Virus record (IMG/VR): IMGVR_UViG_3300035698_018668
Location: 1-64,000 of that record
Source of the DNA: a virus
DNA: 64,000 nucleotides
Reading direction: 5' to 3' (one strand)
A program made the position numbers and the translations under genes. Shown one piece after another: positions 56,675-64,000 of the stretch (position 1 is the stretch's first letter; every line of letters starts with the position of its first letter). The notes beneath the pieces were generated by a model that ran no database searches, was not told the DNA's origin, and worked only from the letters and a program-made list of their open reading frames with translations.

Positions 56675-57328
56675 TTAAACGTACAACGGTGACTTAGTGA
56701 TACGCACAATTTTTGCGTATACCTTACAAGTCGGAAAGGTATTAGGACCTAAATTCTCCAACTCCTCATAACAGCCTCTACCTTCGTATTTGAAGCTTTG
56801 AGGAACAAGAGCCACCATCACACCATCAGCAGAAAGAAGTATCTCTAGCATTTGCATATGGCGCTTTATTTTGCGAAAGGGTGGGTTGGTGATTATCTTG
56901 TCAAACTTAAAAGGATCCAGAATTATAAATTCTTCGAAATACTCCTCTAACGAGCTTTGATAACATTGCAAATGCTTGCTTTCAAAACGCTCGTTAAAAT
57001 AGTTTGTTAGTTGATAGGTAATCTCCACAGCAGTGATAATTTTTGGATCAAAACCTTGGGCAATACATGCCGCAACTAAATTACCCGTGCCGCAGCTAGG
57101 CTCCAATAAAATACTATCCTCCTCCGAGCCCAAGTACTGAGCCATACGCAAAGCAACGTCAGGCGGTGTGCAGTGAGCCTCAAACGAGGCATCCACTGTA
57201 GGCACCGGAGTCACTTTCACGGTGTTGACCTCAGCCGTTAGGTTGGAGGTGTCAAAATAAACACGCTTAGCACCCGCAGGTTTTTTGAAAGTCAGGGCGC
57301 GTTGAGCGCCCCCAATTTCATCACGCAT
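56675..57328 (-). CDS. SAM-dependent adenine-type DNA methyltransferase
   Basis: A 217-aa protein with motif I EPSCGTG (76-82) and catalytic motif IV NPPF (148-151), the order of class I N6-adenine methyltransferases. No target-recognition domain is obvious. Overlaps the DUF3560 gene by 8 bases. The start is the ATG of a variant leader (GTGTGACGATG). Confidence 0.85.
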   Translation of the reverse strand: MRDEIGGAQRALTFKKPAGAKRVYFDTSNLTAEVNTVKVTPVPTVDASFEAHCTPPDVALRMAQYLGSEEDSILLEPSCGTGNLVAACIAQGFDPKIITAVEITYQLTNYFNERFESKHLQCYQSSLEEYFEEFIILDPFKFDKIITNPPFRKIKRHMQMLEILLSADGVMVALVPQSFKYEGRGCYEELENLGPNTFPTCKVYAKIVRITKSPLYV

Positions 57329-58709
57329 CGTCACACTCCTTAATCAAAATTGAGTCCGTGTTACCCGGCATGTCGTGAATCTTTGAATCCGTAAGACTCA
57401 CAACTACCCATTCACGGTCCCAATGGTTTTTAGTCTTCACCAAAGGATTTAAGCAGCACTTGATTCTAAAGGTGCCACAGGCTGATTTACGCACTCCTTT
57501 GTAATCCGAATAGATGTTTTTGTATTGCTCTTTGGTGAGCTCAATCATCGGCTCATAACGGTCGCTGCCATAAGCTTTTACTTTTATCGCTTGGATATCC
57601 GTAGCCTCCAGATTTAATATTGGCTGCGGGGCCGCTTTCTTGGCAGGTACCGAATAATATAAATCCTTCATCAGCTGGCGAACTTCAGCATCATCCAGTT
57701 CAATACAATAATTATCCTCCGCAATTTGCATGGGTAGCTTAGCGGTGCTCTCAATCTCCCAACCAAAATCAGTGGCTCTAGCTTTAGGAGACTCAGCGCC
57801 ATGAGTACGAGCAAAGGTCTGAATAATCGCTGGCGTTAATTTACCTTCAAACACTGGCACTTCCCACAATTGAGATTGCTCATAAGCAATACGGTTTAGT
57901 AGGTGCAGGATGGTGAGCTTAATCACTCGAGAGTTTTTACGTTTAGCCCAGAATTCTTGCATCTGCGGAATAAACTCTTCAACCGTAATTTCGCCATCCT
58001 CAAGCTTGCTGTAAGAACCCCAAGGCGAAAGGTGTGAAAAACCTGAAGCATTGTGTATCAAGGCATCGCGCTTTTCACAGGCTTCACGGCCCGCCATTTT
58101 ATCCCAGAAATCCATCGCCGTGCTCGCTTCATTTAGCTTGCGCTGCTGAGTTCTTAGGTCTTTTAATAACGTATCAATACGGCGAATTATCACGCCTGTG
58201 GACGTCTTATAATTTACGTGGTGCTGGATACCTTCGATTCGGTATCTCCAGTAGCCCACAGCATCCGCAGAACGCTCAGCTAATTCTTTAGCTCGCTCTT
58301 GCTGTGTGGCGGCTTTCTCAGCTTTACGTTGTGAATGATGTCCCGCTAAGACAGGCTGATTGCCCATCGAGCTGGCTAAGTTGTTGGCCAGCTGCTCAAA
58401 GCCCCTAGCCTCAGATTTTCTCTTCTCAGCAAGTAAGGTTAAACGCGCAGCTTTAATTTCCGCCCGCTCAGCTAAACTCATTTCTTCAGCGTCAATGGTC
58501 TCTGCCAATTGCAACACGAAGTCTTGAGCTGAAACTCGCCAATGGGCATAAAATAATTCTTGTTTAGGAGCCCAACGAAAGCCTAATGCTTTAGCTTGCT
58601 CATAGAGCTCTTGCGGCAATCTTTCGCTGGCAGTAAAACGGAGTTTGTTATCTTCAGGGGAGTAGGTAGCATTAAACTCAATACCTTGAGTATGTTCTGT
58701 ATTTATCAT
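57321..58709 (-). CDS. DUF3560 family protein
   Basis: A 462-aa protein. The N-terminal third (ALGFRWAPKQELFYAHW, then QPVLAGHHSQRKAEKA and AVGYWRYRIEGI) is DUF3560, a domain common on plasmids and phages near ArdC and methyltransferases. Long helical stretches follow. The C-terminal 80 residues form a separate unknown domain. Function not established; context suggests anti-restriction. Confidence 0.8.
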   Translation of the reverse strand: MINTEHTQGIEFNATYSPEDNKLRFTASERLPQELYEQAKALGFRWAPKQELFYAHWRVSAQDFVLQLAETIDAEEMSLAERAEIKAARLTLLAEKRKSEARGFEQLANNLASSMGNQPVLAGHHSQRKAEKAATQQERAKELAERSADAVGYWRYRIEGIQHHVNYKTSTGVIIRRIDTLLKDLRTQQRKLNEASTAMDFWDKMAGREACEKRDALIHNASGFSHLSPWGSYSKLEDGEITVEEFIPQMQEFWAKRKNSRVIKLTILHLLNRIAYEQSQLWEVPVFEGKLTPAIIQTFARTHGAESPKARATDFGWEIESTAKLPMQIAEDNYCIELDDAEVRQLMKDLYYSVPAKKAAPQPILNLEATDIQAIKVKAYGSDRYEPMIELTKEQYKNIYSDYKGVRKSACGTFRIKCCLNPLVKTKNHWDREWVVVSLTDSKIHDMPGNTDSILIKECDDA

Positions 58710-58724
58710 CGTCAATTCCTAGGG

Positions 58725-58740
58725 GTGTTCAGGTGAACAC
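58725..58740. promoter_or_regulatory. GTGTTC-N4-GAACAC palindrome, copy 3
   Basis: GTGTTCAGGTGAACAC: arms intact, centre AGGT. It directly abuts the leader of the DUF3560 gene. Confidence 0.75.
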
Positions 58741-58758
58741 TTATTGTTAATTAAAGTA

Positions 58759-58778
58759 AGTCGGGGCGAACCCCGACT
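58759..58778 (-). terminator. terminator-like hairpin upstream of DUF3560 gene
   Basis: AGTCGGGG-TTCG-CCCCGACT on the minus strand, then TACTTTAATT. An 8-bp GC-rich stem with UUCG loop but a broken U-run. Confidence 0.55.
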
Positions 58779-58819
58779 AGGGTGTTAAATTATATTACTT
58801 TGAGAAATAATTCAAGCTT

Positions 58820-59425
58820 TTAGGCTGTCATTAACTCTTCGAACTTCTTGATTTTTTCAACTGGCACTAATTCACCGGCTTTGCTTTTTGCTTTCTCAGG
58901 GAGGTACTTGTCCAGCGCTGTGGTTGACTTTCTTAGTTGCGCCACTGTGTTCACTGAATCAAGAATGTCCCATACTTCATGGACCAAATTTTTAGCGGGC
59001 TTTCTCAATGCGTCGTACTCCTCGATTAAGCCTTTTATTTTGGCGTTAACATCGAAAGTAACAACCCCGGTGGAATTCGGGGATATTAGTTTTAAACCAA
59101 GGATGCCTACATAGAAATCGAGCCCGTATCTTACAGATTTTCCTCTTTCTACATTAATCCATACATCTTTGGCCTTTAATTCATAATCCTCACGCATCTT
59201 CACCGAACAAGAGCGAATATAATTACCCATCGCTTCTATTTGGGGTTCCGAAAAAGCAACCGCTAAACACTCTTTAAACCTGAGAGTGTTAAGGCCATAT
59301 TTTTTTTCCATCTGAGCCCTCACTTCTTTGGTTATCTTCACGTCAAGCGCCTGTATTTTTGATCCAATCTTATCTTTCAAAACGTCTCGTACTATTTTGT
59401 CACAAACTGCATGTGTTAATCGCAT
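58820..59425 (-). CDS. hypothetical protein, Nmad5-like
   Basis: A 201-aa basic protein. MRLTHAVCDKIVRDVL at the start and the helical-then-beta layout resemble Nmad5 (nucleotide modification associated) phage proteins, but I rate this weakly. The start is 2 bases past a leader copy (GGAATTGACGATATG). Confidence 0.5.
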   Translation of the reverse strand: MRLTHAVCDKIVRDVLKDKIGSKIQALDVKITKEVRAQMEKKYGLNTLRFKECLAVAFSEPQIEAMGNYIRSCSVKMREDYELKAKDVWINVERGKSVRYGLDFYVGILGLKLISPNSTGVVTFDVNAKIKGLIEEYDALRKPAKNLVHEVWDILDSVNTVAQLRKSTTALDKYLPEKAKSKAGELVPVEKIKKFEELMTA

Positions 59426-59444
59426 ATCGTCAATTCCTTGTTGG

Positions 59445-59460
59445 GTGTTCACGTGAACAC
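59445..59460. promoter_or_regulatory. GTGTTC-N4-GAACAC palindrome, copy 4
   Basis: A perfect core with GG/CC flanks, 20-35 bases before the start of the Nmad5-like gene. Confidence 0.8.
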
Positions 59461-59472
59461 CCTTAGTTAAAA

Positions 59473-60786
59473 TTATCTATGGGTGAAATATAAATCATCA
59501 CCGGCTATTTTGTATTGGGACGCTAGGTGGACGTTAAAATACGTTTCAACGTCGATGTACTGCATGAGCTCAAGATTCTCTAGCTGCACAACCAAGCTTT
59601 GGTCTAAAACTCCGTCTGTAACAAAGTCATATGCTGATTTGTAACAACCGATATAATCCCTGTCTAAATTCTCGAGCATGAATTGGTCCTGAGCCATAAC
59701 TTCCGCCTCAAGCAAATCCAGCTTGGCATCTGAGTTGCCATCGACCCAATAGTTACCCCCAAAGTCTAACGGCATCACGTATTCGATTTTTTGGTTGTCG
59801 ATGTAAGCTTTACCTTCCTGCGAATAGGCTAAAAAATATTCGGGGATGTTGAAAACTCTGTGGACGTAAAGCACCTCACCAAAGCTCGTATTAAAGCGCT
59901 CTGCATACTCCTCCAGAATTTCCTCAGCCTCACTGTATAGCTCCCCCATGTTATCACGCTCACTGAGACTCAGACGCAGCGTTATCTCAATGTTTGCTGG
60001 GGCCGCTGAAGGGATTAGGAATTCCACAATCGGCTCGTTGTTATTTATCCGATCATCCCAATCATCCTCATCATCCTCGTGGAAGATACCCACCTTCGGG
60101 TATACCTTAGGTTCTGGGGGTTGCTCCGGAGCACAAGGGGGTGCTACAGGGGGTACGTTATCTGAAAAATATTCCCAACGGTCAACCCAAGCTTCACCCA
60201 GATAATTAAATTCCAGCTTAAAAATATTTTGTAGCCCGCCGACTACATCGTGGTCCAAGAAATCAGAGCCATACTCCATAAAGTTGTATTTTGGCGTCTG
60301 GTAAATTAAATCCTTGGCCTTAGTGGGGAGGCCATGCTCGAGAAAATAATTAATTCGCATCGCTGCGGCCACCGGACCCGGTCCTAGGCCATCCCAACCT
60401 GGGTAGCAAATGAAGTCATACACCCACGTTCGATAATCCTCTAACAAGCACGAAAAATCGAAGTACGTATCCAGCACATTCTCAGCATCCCAAAAGTCAG
60501 GTTGTTCGCCGGTCACGCTGACAAGTGAGTTTCTCAAGTCATAGCAAAAGGCAAACGCATTTCGCTTAATCAAAGCTAAATCCATCCCATCGGTAAGACG
60601 GTCGTAACTCACAGGGTTACACTTAGAATTAATGTAACTGTCCCAGTTCTTATTCTCATACTGGGCGACCTCTACGCCGGTGTTTAAGTGCTTAGAAAGC
60701 TTGGTTAAATTATCCATCGCTGTCTGAGAAAGTAACTTACTCGCCAGCACATGGGGTTCTCTAATTCTGGGCATTTTATTTTTCAT
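59473..60786 (-). CDS. hypothetical protein with Pro-rich linker
   Basis: A 437-aa acidic protein. Two parts are joined by a Pro-rich linker near 213-232 (PPVAPPCAPEQPPEPKVYP) and an Asp-rich stretch. No known motif. The start is 2 bases past a leader copy (GGAATTGACGCTATG). Confidence 0.55.
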   Translation of the reverse strand: MKNKMPRIREPHVLASKLLSQTAMDNLTKLSKHLNTGVEVAQYENKNWDSYINSKCNPVSYDRLTDGMDLALIKRNAFAFCYDLRNSLVSVTGEQPDFWDAENVLDTYFDFSCLLEDYRTWVYDFICYPGWDGLGPGPVAAAMRINYFLEHGLPTKAKDLIYQTPKYNFMEYGSDFLDHDVVGGLQNIFKLEFNYLGEAWVDRWEYFSDNVPPVAPPCAPEQPPEPKVYPKVGIFHEDDEDDWDDRINNNEPIVEFLIPSAAPANIEITLRLSLSERDNMGELYSEAEEILEEYAERFNTSFGEVLYVHRVFNIPEYFLAYSQEGKAYIDNQKIEYVMPLDFGGNYWVDGNSDAKLDLLEAEVMAQDQFMLENLDRDYIGCYKSAYDFVTDGVLDQSLVVQLENLELMQYIDVETYFNVHLASQYKIAGDDLYFTHR

Positions 60787-60822
60787 AGCGTCAATTCCTA
60801 ATTTTATTTGTTAATTGCAGAA

Positions 60823-60838
60823 GTGTTCACAGGAACAC
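60823..60838. promoter_or_regulatory. GTGTTC-N4-GAACAC palindrome, copy 5
   Basis: GTGTTCACAGGAACAC: arms intact, centre ACAG. Next to the stop of the 69-aa gene. Confidence 0.7.
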
Positions 60839-60839
60839 C

Positions 60840-61049
60840 TCAAAGTTTATTATCTATCTCTAAAAGCTCAGCCTTTGAGGATTCTAAAATTCTCTCGATT
60901 GTTCTCGCTAACCCCACAGCTGTTTTACTGCCCCAAGTGGTGTCATAAAATCCATCCACGGGCTTTTTAAGCTTCAACATCTTGGCAATTACTTTGCCGC
61001 GAAACGCTAAAAGCGAGAGGCTCGCCTCAACTTTATTTACTGTACTCAT
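60840..61049 (-). CDS. small hypothetical protein
   Basis: A 69-aa basic helical protein. Its upstream sequence (AAGGATTAATTATG) may be a decayed leader. Unknown function. Confidence 0.5.
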   Translation of the reverse strand: MSTVNKVEASLSLLAFRGKVIAKMLKLKKPVDGFYDTTWGSKTAVGLARTIERILESSKAELLEIDNKL

Positions 61050-61058
61050 AATTAATCC

Positions 61059-61985
61059 TTAAAAATTAATAGGAGATTGGAAAACCGTTCGGGTTCTGTC
61101 CATTGGCTTGGTGTAGTAAAAATCAAACTTGCCATCAAACACACCCTTGAATCGGGTCTCCACAGGGTCATCCGAATATCTCTGAATGTAGGTACTGCAA
61201 TGCTCTTGCTTGACCACAATACCCTTAATTTCATGGGGGTTTGAACGCAGCGATTCCACATCCCACAGCAATAAATCCATCGGATAGCCCCGCGTAAACC
61301 ATTCTGGGTTATGCGAATAATCTTGAATTACCCGAGCTACCATTCTAGGCACTGCATGGCCTTGAAGCGTTAACAAGGCTCGCAAATACTTTGAAAATGC
61401 TCGCAGCATCTCAAGAATAGGCTCCATTTTCGTGTCGCAATAGAAAATATACCCTGCCGTGGTGTAGCCCATACCTTGGGGCATTAAGCATTTCGCTCGC
61501 AGGGCCTCAATTTCAGTCATGATGACCATGAAGTTAGTTACGATCGCCGATAGTTTTCCGTGGTGCGCTGGAAACTTTCTCGGGCCTCGATAACCTTTGC
61601 TGCTAGACCCTGAGTTACGAGAAAAAACACCCTCAATCCCATCTACTATCCTGGACTCTAATTTATCGAACAGCTCAGCATTGAAAAGCCATTGCTTATT
61701 CGCCTCGCCATCCTCATTCAAAGGGGCCATAAAACCCCTTCGAACCTCAAATACCCGGTCTCTGAAACTAGGAACTGAAGTAGCCCAATAGGGTAAATCC
61801 ATTGCAAAATCAGCTTGCAATTTATATCCAACAGACTCCAGTTCAGGATATTGAAAGTCCTTAATTTCTAGCAGGGCAATAAATTTTTTCTGACTGAATA
61901 GCGTCGCAATTTGATAAAACGGACGACAGAAATCCTCAACTTTTATTTGCTCGTTCTCCCGAGCCTTAGCGAAACTGTAACTCAT
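61059..61985 (-). CDS. hypothetical protein
   Basis: A 308-aa protein coupled by overlap to the gene at 61982. Contains a Gly/Ser/Arg stretch (RNSGSSSKGYRGPRKF). No family recognised. Confidence 0.5.
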   Translation of the reverse strand: MSYSFAKARENEQIKVEDFCRPFYQIATLFSQKKFIALLEIKDFQYPELESVGYKLQADFAMDLPYWATSVPSFRDRVFEVRRGFMAPLNEDGEANKQWLFNAELFDKLESRIVDGIEGVFSRNSGSSSKGYRGPRKFPAHHGKLSAIVTNFMVIMTEIEALRAKCLMPQGMGYTTAGYIFYCDTKMEPILEMLRAFSKYLRALLTLQGHAVPRMVARVIQDYSHNPEWFTRGYPMDLLLWDVESLRSNPHEIKGIVVKQEHCSTYIQRYSDDPVETRFKGVFDGKFDFYYTKPMDRTRTVFQSPINF

Positions 61986-62767
61986 GATAATTGCTCCAAA
62001 GGTAGTTCTAATTGCGTTATATGGTGAGTGAAATTAGGCACCACGTATTCTTCAAACATCTCGGCATAGGCGATATCGCCATAAAAACCCCAACAAGAGT
62101 CAACCTCCTCGCCCTTGTGCTCCAAGGTAAAACCCCAAATATTGCCGGTTAAGTAATCATCCCAAACCTTAACGTCTGACGTTATCCAACCCTGAACACG
62201 CTCCTCAGTCTTGGCCGAAATACGCTGGACACTTAAATTTTCACGCACCACGGCTTTGCTCTGGCAAGCAAATCCCACGACCCCAGAATCCCAGCGACAA
62301 GAAAAGGAACTGGTTGAAATGGTGATACCTGAATGGTCATAGATATAAACCCACGTCCAAACATACAGAGATGAAAACAACTCCTGAAGTCTCTCAAAAA
62401 CATCCGCCCCACTTACTAGGCGCTCCTCTAAGCCATAGAAATAACTTTCAACGTCATAATTTACCTTGTCTTGGATCAAGTCCATCATCGCCGCTCTAAC
62501 GTCTGAGTAGTTATGCTTTAGGCCAATATTGTAGCGCCTGTGAAAAGTATAAAGCTGAGTGACCAGCTCCATTTCACAGGGCGGATCCATGCAGTCGGTC
62601 TCTCTCACAAACTCCAACTTCCAATCGCCTTGGGCTTGGAATTCATAACTTTCCTCAGAGGTGAAATTATTTTGGAAAACCGCCTCCACAAGAGCGGGGA
62701 GGGCATTGTGTAGGGCCGTTACTTTAGGTAAAACCCGATTTTTTATTGCTTGTATTTCAGTATTCAT
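61982..62767 (-). CDS. hypothetical protein
   Basis: A 261-aa acidic, Trp/Tyr-rich protein. The start is 2 bases past a leader copy (GGAATTGACGATATG), with a palindrome just upstream. Unknown function. Confidence 0.5.
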   Translation of the reverse strand: MNTEIQAIKNRVLPKVTALHNALPALVEAVFQNNFTSEESYEFQAQGDWKLEFVRETDCMDPPCEMELVTQLYTFHRRYNIGLKHNYSDVRAAMMDLIQDKVNYDVESYFYGLEERLVSGADVFERLQELFSSLYVWTWVYIYDHSGITISTSSFSCRWDSGVVGFACQSKAVVRENLSVQRISAKTEERVQGWITSDVKVWDDYLTGNIWGFTLEHKGEEVDSCWGFYGDIAYAEMFEEYVVPNFTHHITQLELPLEQLS

Positions 62768-62795
62768 ATCGTCAATTCCTAAGGTTGTTTTGAAG

Positions 62796-62811
62796 TGTTC
62801 ATGTGAACACT
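62796..62811. promoter_or_regulatory. GTGTTC-N4-GAACAC palindrome, copy 6
   Basis: GTGTTCATGTGAACAC: arms intact, centre ATGT, about 30 bases before the start at 62767. Confidence 0.75.
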
Positions 62812-62828
62812 CCAGTTAAGTTAATTAG

Positions 62829-63074
62829 TTACCTAGCAGGGTCTAGCAAGCGAATAAAGACCCAAGGTTTACCTTTGGGGCGGTGGTACCATTCTCCAGT
62901 TTCTTGCAACACGGGCAGCACTTCAGTTTCAAAGCAAAAGCCCCGCCGAGCACAAAAACTTTTAGCGACTCGCTCACCCGTTTTCTGAGGCATCACTTGT
63001 CGGGCCCATTTGTATTTCTCTGAAAAACGGACTTGTAAGCCTATTTGTAGGCGCATTCCAGTTATGATCCCCAT
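62829..63074 (-). CDS. small hypothetical protein
   Basis: An 81-aa strongly basic protein, AGGTGA upstream of ATG, following the 48-aa gene by 3 bases. Unknown. Confidence 0.5.
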   Translation of the reverse strand: MGIITGMRLQIGLQVRFSEKYKWARQVMPQKTGERVAKSFCARRGFCFETEVLPVLQETGEWYHRPKGKPWVFIRLLDPAR

Positions 63075-63077
63075 AAA

Positions 63078-63224
63078 TCACCTAAAACCTAACGTTAAAG
63101 GGGTCAAATTGGAACGCTGAGCTACTTTCTCGCGCTTTTTGATATATCCTACGCTGGAACGAACGCGAGGCTTTAAAAGCTCGCACAGGGCTTTTTCTCT
63201 TTTTTCTAATTCAAGCAGATTCAC
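63078..63224 (-). CDS. small hypothetical protein (48 aa)
   Basis: Starts at GTG in a GTGA overlap with the upstream gene, with the strong ribosome site GGAGGAA. It encodes a basic helical peptide beginning MNLLELEKREKALCELLK. Packing and Shine-Dalgarno support it although it is very short. Confidence 0.6.
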   Translation of the reverse strand: MNLLELEKREKALCELLKPRVRSSVGYIKKREKVAQRSNLTPLTLGFR

Positions 63225-63547
63225 GCGGATTCCTCCAACTGACAAGACCAAACATATTCCCCCACGCCATTCTCAACGTGAAACTCATCCGCCACGCCAA
63301 ACAATCGAATGTTGCTGGCCGTAGGTGCTGCAAAATTGAGGTTTCGAAAGTTAAAGGGCTTGTCTTCCCACAAGGCAGCATTCAGCAACATGCACGGCAA
63401 ACCATCCAAAGTAATGTCTATGAGTAGGCCATAGGCTTTGTCTAAGCTCATGTAACGCGCTTTCTTGTTGCTTGAATAGAAGAGTACTGCTTTAGGGAGT
63501 TCTGTCGCTTGAGAGGGCTCCCAAGCAAGCTTGTGTATTGTTTTCAT
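63221..63547 (-). CDS. hypothetical protein, first gene of the leftward operon in the window
   Basis: A 108-aa protein. The start is the ATG of a leader copy (TTTGGAATTGACGATG); an ATG four codons upstream is inside the leader. A -10-like TATAAT and a palindrome lie just upstream. No family recognised. Confidence 0.55.
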   Translation of the reverse strand: MKTIHKLAWEPSQATELPKAVLFYSSNKKARYMSLDKAYGLLIDITLDGLPCMLLNAALWEDKPFNFRNLNFAAPTASNIRLFGVADEFHVENGVGEYVWSCQLEESA

Positions 63548-63574
63548 CGTCAATTCCAAATTATTGGTTAGTTA

Positions 63575-63603
63575 ATTATATTTTGCCGAAGTGTTCACGT
63601 GAA
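63575..63603 (-). promoter_or_regulatory. candidate leftward early promoter with operator
   Basis: Minus strand TTCACG, 17-base spacer, perfect TATAAT (63575-63580). The -35-like hexamer is inside the palindrome at 63591-63606, so a bound protein would block the promoter. The other palindromes lack a matching -10. Confidence 0.5.
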
Positions 63604-63606
63604 CAC
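63591..63606. promoter_or_regulatory. GTGTTC-N4-GAACAC palindrome, copy 7
   Basis: A perfect 16-bp dyad GTGTTCACGTGAACAC overlapping the candidate -35 of the leftward operon. Confidence 0.8.
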
Positions 63607-64000
63607 CCCGACAACCCAGCTAGAGTAGCATCCCCCTAAAACCCAACGCAACTACTTCTCAATACCCCAAACTCCAGACTCGAACAACAATTGAAAACCT
63701 AGACGCGAGATTTATTTGTTGCATGGCCTTTTGTTTGCGTGAACCTAAACGAATTTAGGTATAGGTATTCATAAAATAAATTGGGCAGGGGGGTTTTGAG
63801 TCATGCCCTTTTCTTTTTAGTTTCTTGAAACTTTAAACTAACGGTTTCAATAGAAAAAGTTTAGGCTTTTCTTTTGGTTTTCTGCCACGCTCGCAGTTTA
63901 TGTTATCATTCATAATCTATTAAAGAGTAAAAGTTTATTGACAAGATTTTTTTTTCCTTGAGTTAGCTTATAGAAATAGAGCTTAGAGAATTTTGTTCTA
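63607..64000. other. non-coding AT-rich control region
   Basis: About 390 bases with no gene I can support. It holds two stem-loops or operators, CCTAAA-CGAA-TTTAGG (63744-63759) and AGTTTC-TT-GAAACT (63819-63832), a GGGCA/TGCCC hairpin followed by TTTTCTTTTT (63783-63817), a perfect TTGACA (63938-63943) without a well-placed -10, and poly-T tracts. It could be a promoter/operator region or replication origin; the sequence alone does not decide. Confidence 0.4.

Noticed and set aside
2782-63559. TTG starts two codons before the ATG (proteins beginning M-T-M or M-E-L-T-M)
   Set aside because: TTG-ACG-ATG is part of the recurrent leader. The Shine-Dalgarno distance fits the ATG, and the leader is kept where the ATG is shifted out of frame with TTG.
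2781-63560. TTGACG in the leader as a -35 promoter box
   Set aside because: No -10 hexamer occurs 15-19 bases downstream in the genes I checked (56398, 63547), and transcripts would start inside the genes.
48270-63606. CRISPR array
   Set aside because: The palindromes are dispersed, in gaps between genes, with no regular spacer length and no cas genes.
63938-63966. Rightward promoter from perfect TTGACA
   Set aside because: The sequence 16-18 bases downstream (AGTTAG region) is not a -10; the nearest TATAGA is about 25 bases away.

Overview
This window looks like most of the genome of a temperate, long-tailed (siphovirus-type) phage of a Gram-negative bacterium, probably a gammaproteobacterium. 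The virus call rests on an ordered head-tail joining, tail tube, tail assembly chaperone, tape measure and lambda M-L-K-I-J-like tail-tip series, followed by a muramidase and a three-TM holin-type protein. The temperate call rests on a tyrosine integrase, an excisionase-like partner and a tRNA-Ser 3' fragment that should be attP. The host guess is weak: it comes from tail-tip homology and from the encoded GCCA end of the tRNA fragment. Head, portal and terminase genes are not here and must lie outside the window; the first gene is already running at base 1.

Layout. (1) 1-28.5 kb, rightward: late genes for head-tail connection, tail tube, a predicted -1 frameshifted tail chaperone pair, the 1835-aa tape measure, the tail tip, a 2113-aa J protein fused to a long fibre with a C-terminal S74-type chaperone, further fibre/adhesin genes, two membrane proteins, a membrane-anchored PAS protein, endolysin and holin. 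A leftward ribbon-helix-helix gene sits inside the tail operon. (2) 28.6-30.0 kb: attP, terminator, integrase and DUF4224-like gene. (3) 30-46 kb, leftward: replication and recombination, with SbcC/SbcD-like proteins, a RecU-like nuclease, a FinO/ProQ-like RNA chaperone, an AEP-primase/helicase fusion, MazG-like NTPase, DnaQ-like exonuclease, family A DNA polymerase, 5'-3' exonuclease and an SNF2-type helicase. (4) 46-63.5 kb, leftward: two HTH regulators, ArdC-like antirestriction protein, two adenine-type methyltransferases, a DUF3560 protein, a cupin-like protein and many small unknown genes. (5) 63.6-64 kb: non-coding control region.

The most unusual feature is a shared initiation leader. 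About thirty genes on both strands start behind nearly the same sequence, TAGGAATTGACGAT, with the ATG either overlapping its end or 2-3 bases beyond it. In the leftward region it is usually preceded by a hairpin. From 48 kb rightward, seven of these hairpins are copies of one palindrome, GTGTTC-N4-GAACAC. The same phage encodes a FinO/ProQ-type RNA-hairpin-binding protein. I infer, without proof, that hairpin plus leader is a phage-wide expression module and that the ProQ-like protein might act on it. Other points of note are an in-frame TGA that splits what looks like one adhesin gene, the PAS protein without an output domain, repeated gene-junction cassettes near 53 kb, and three small overlapping genes (52038, 53234 and 63078) below the usual length cut-off.
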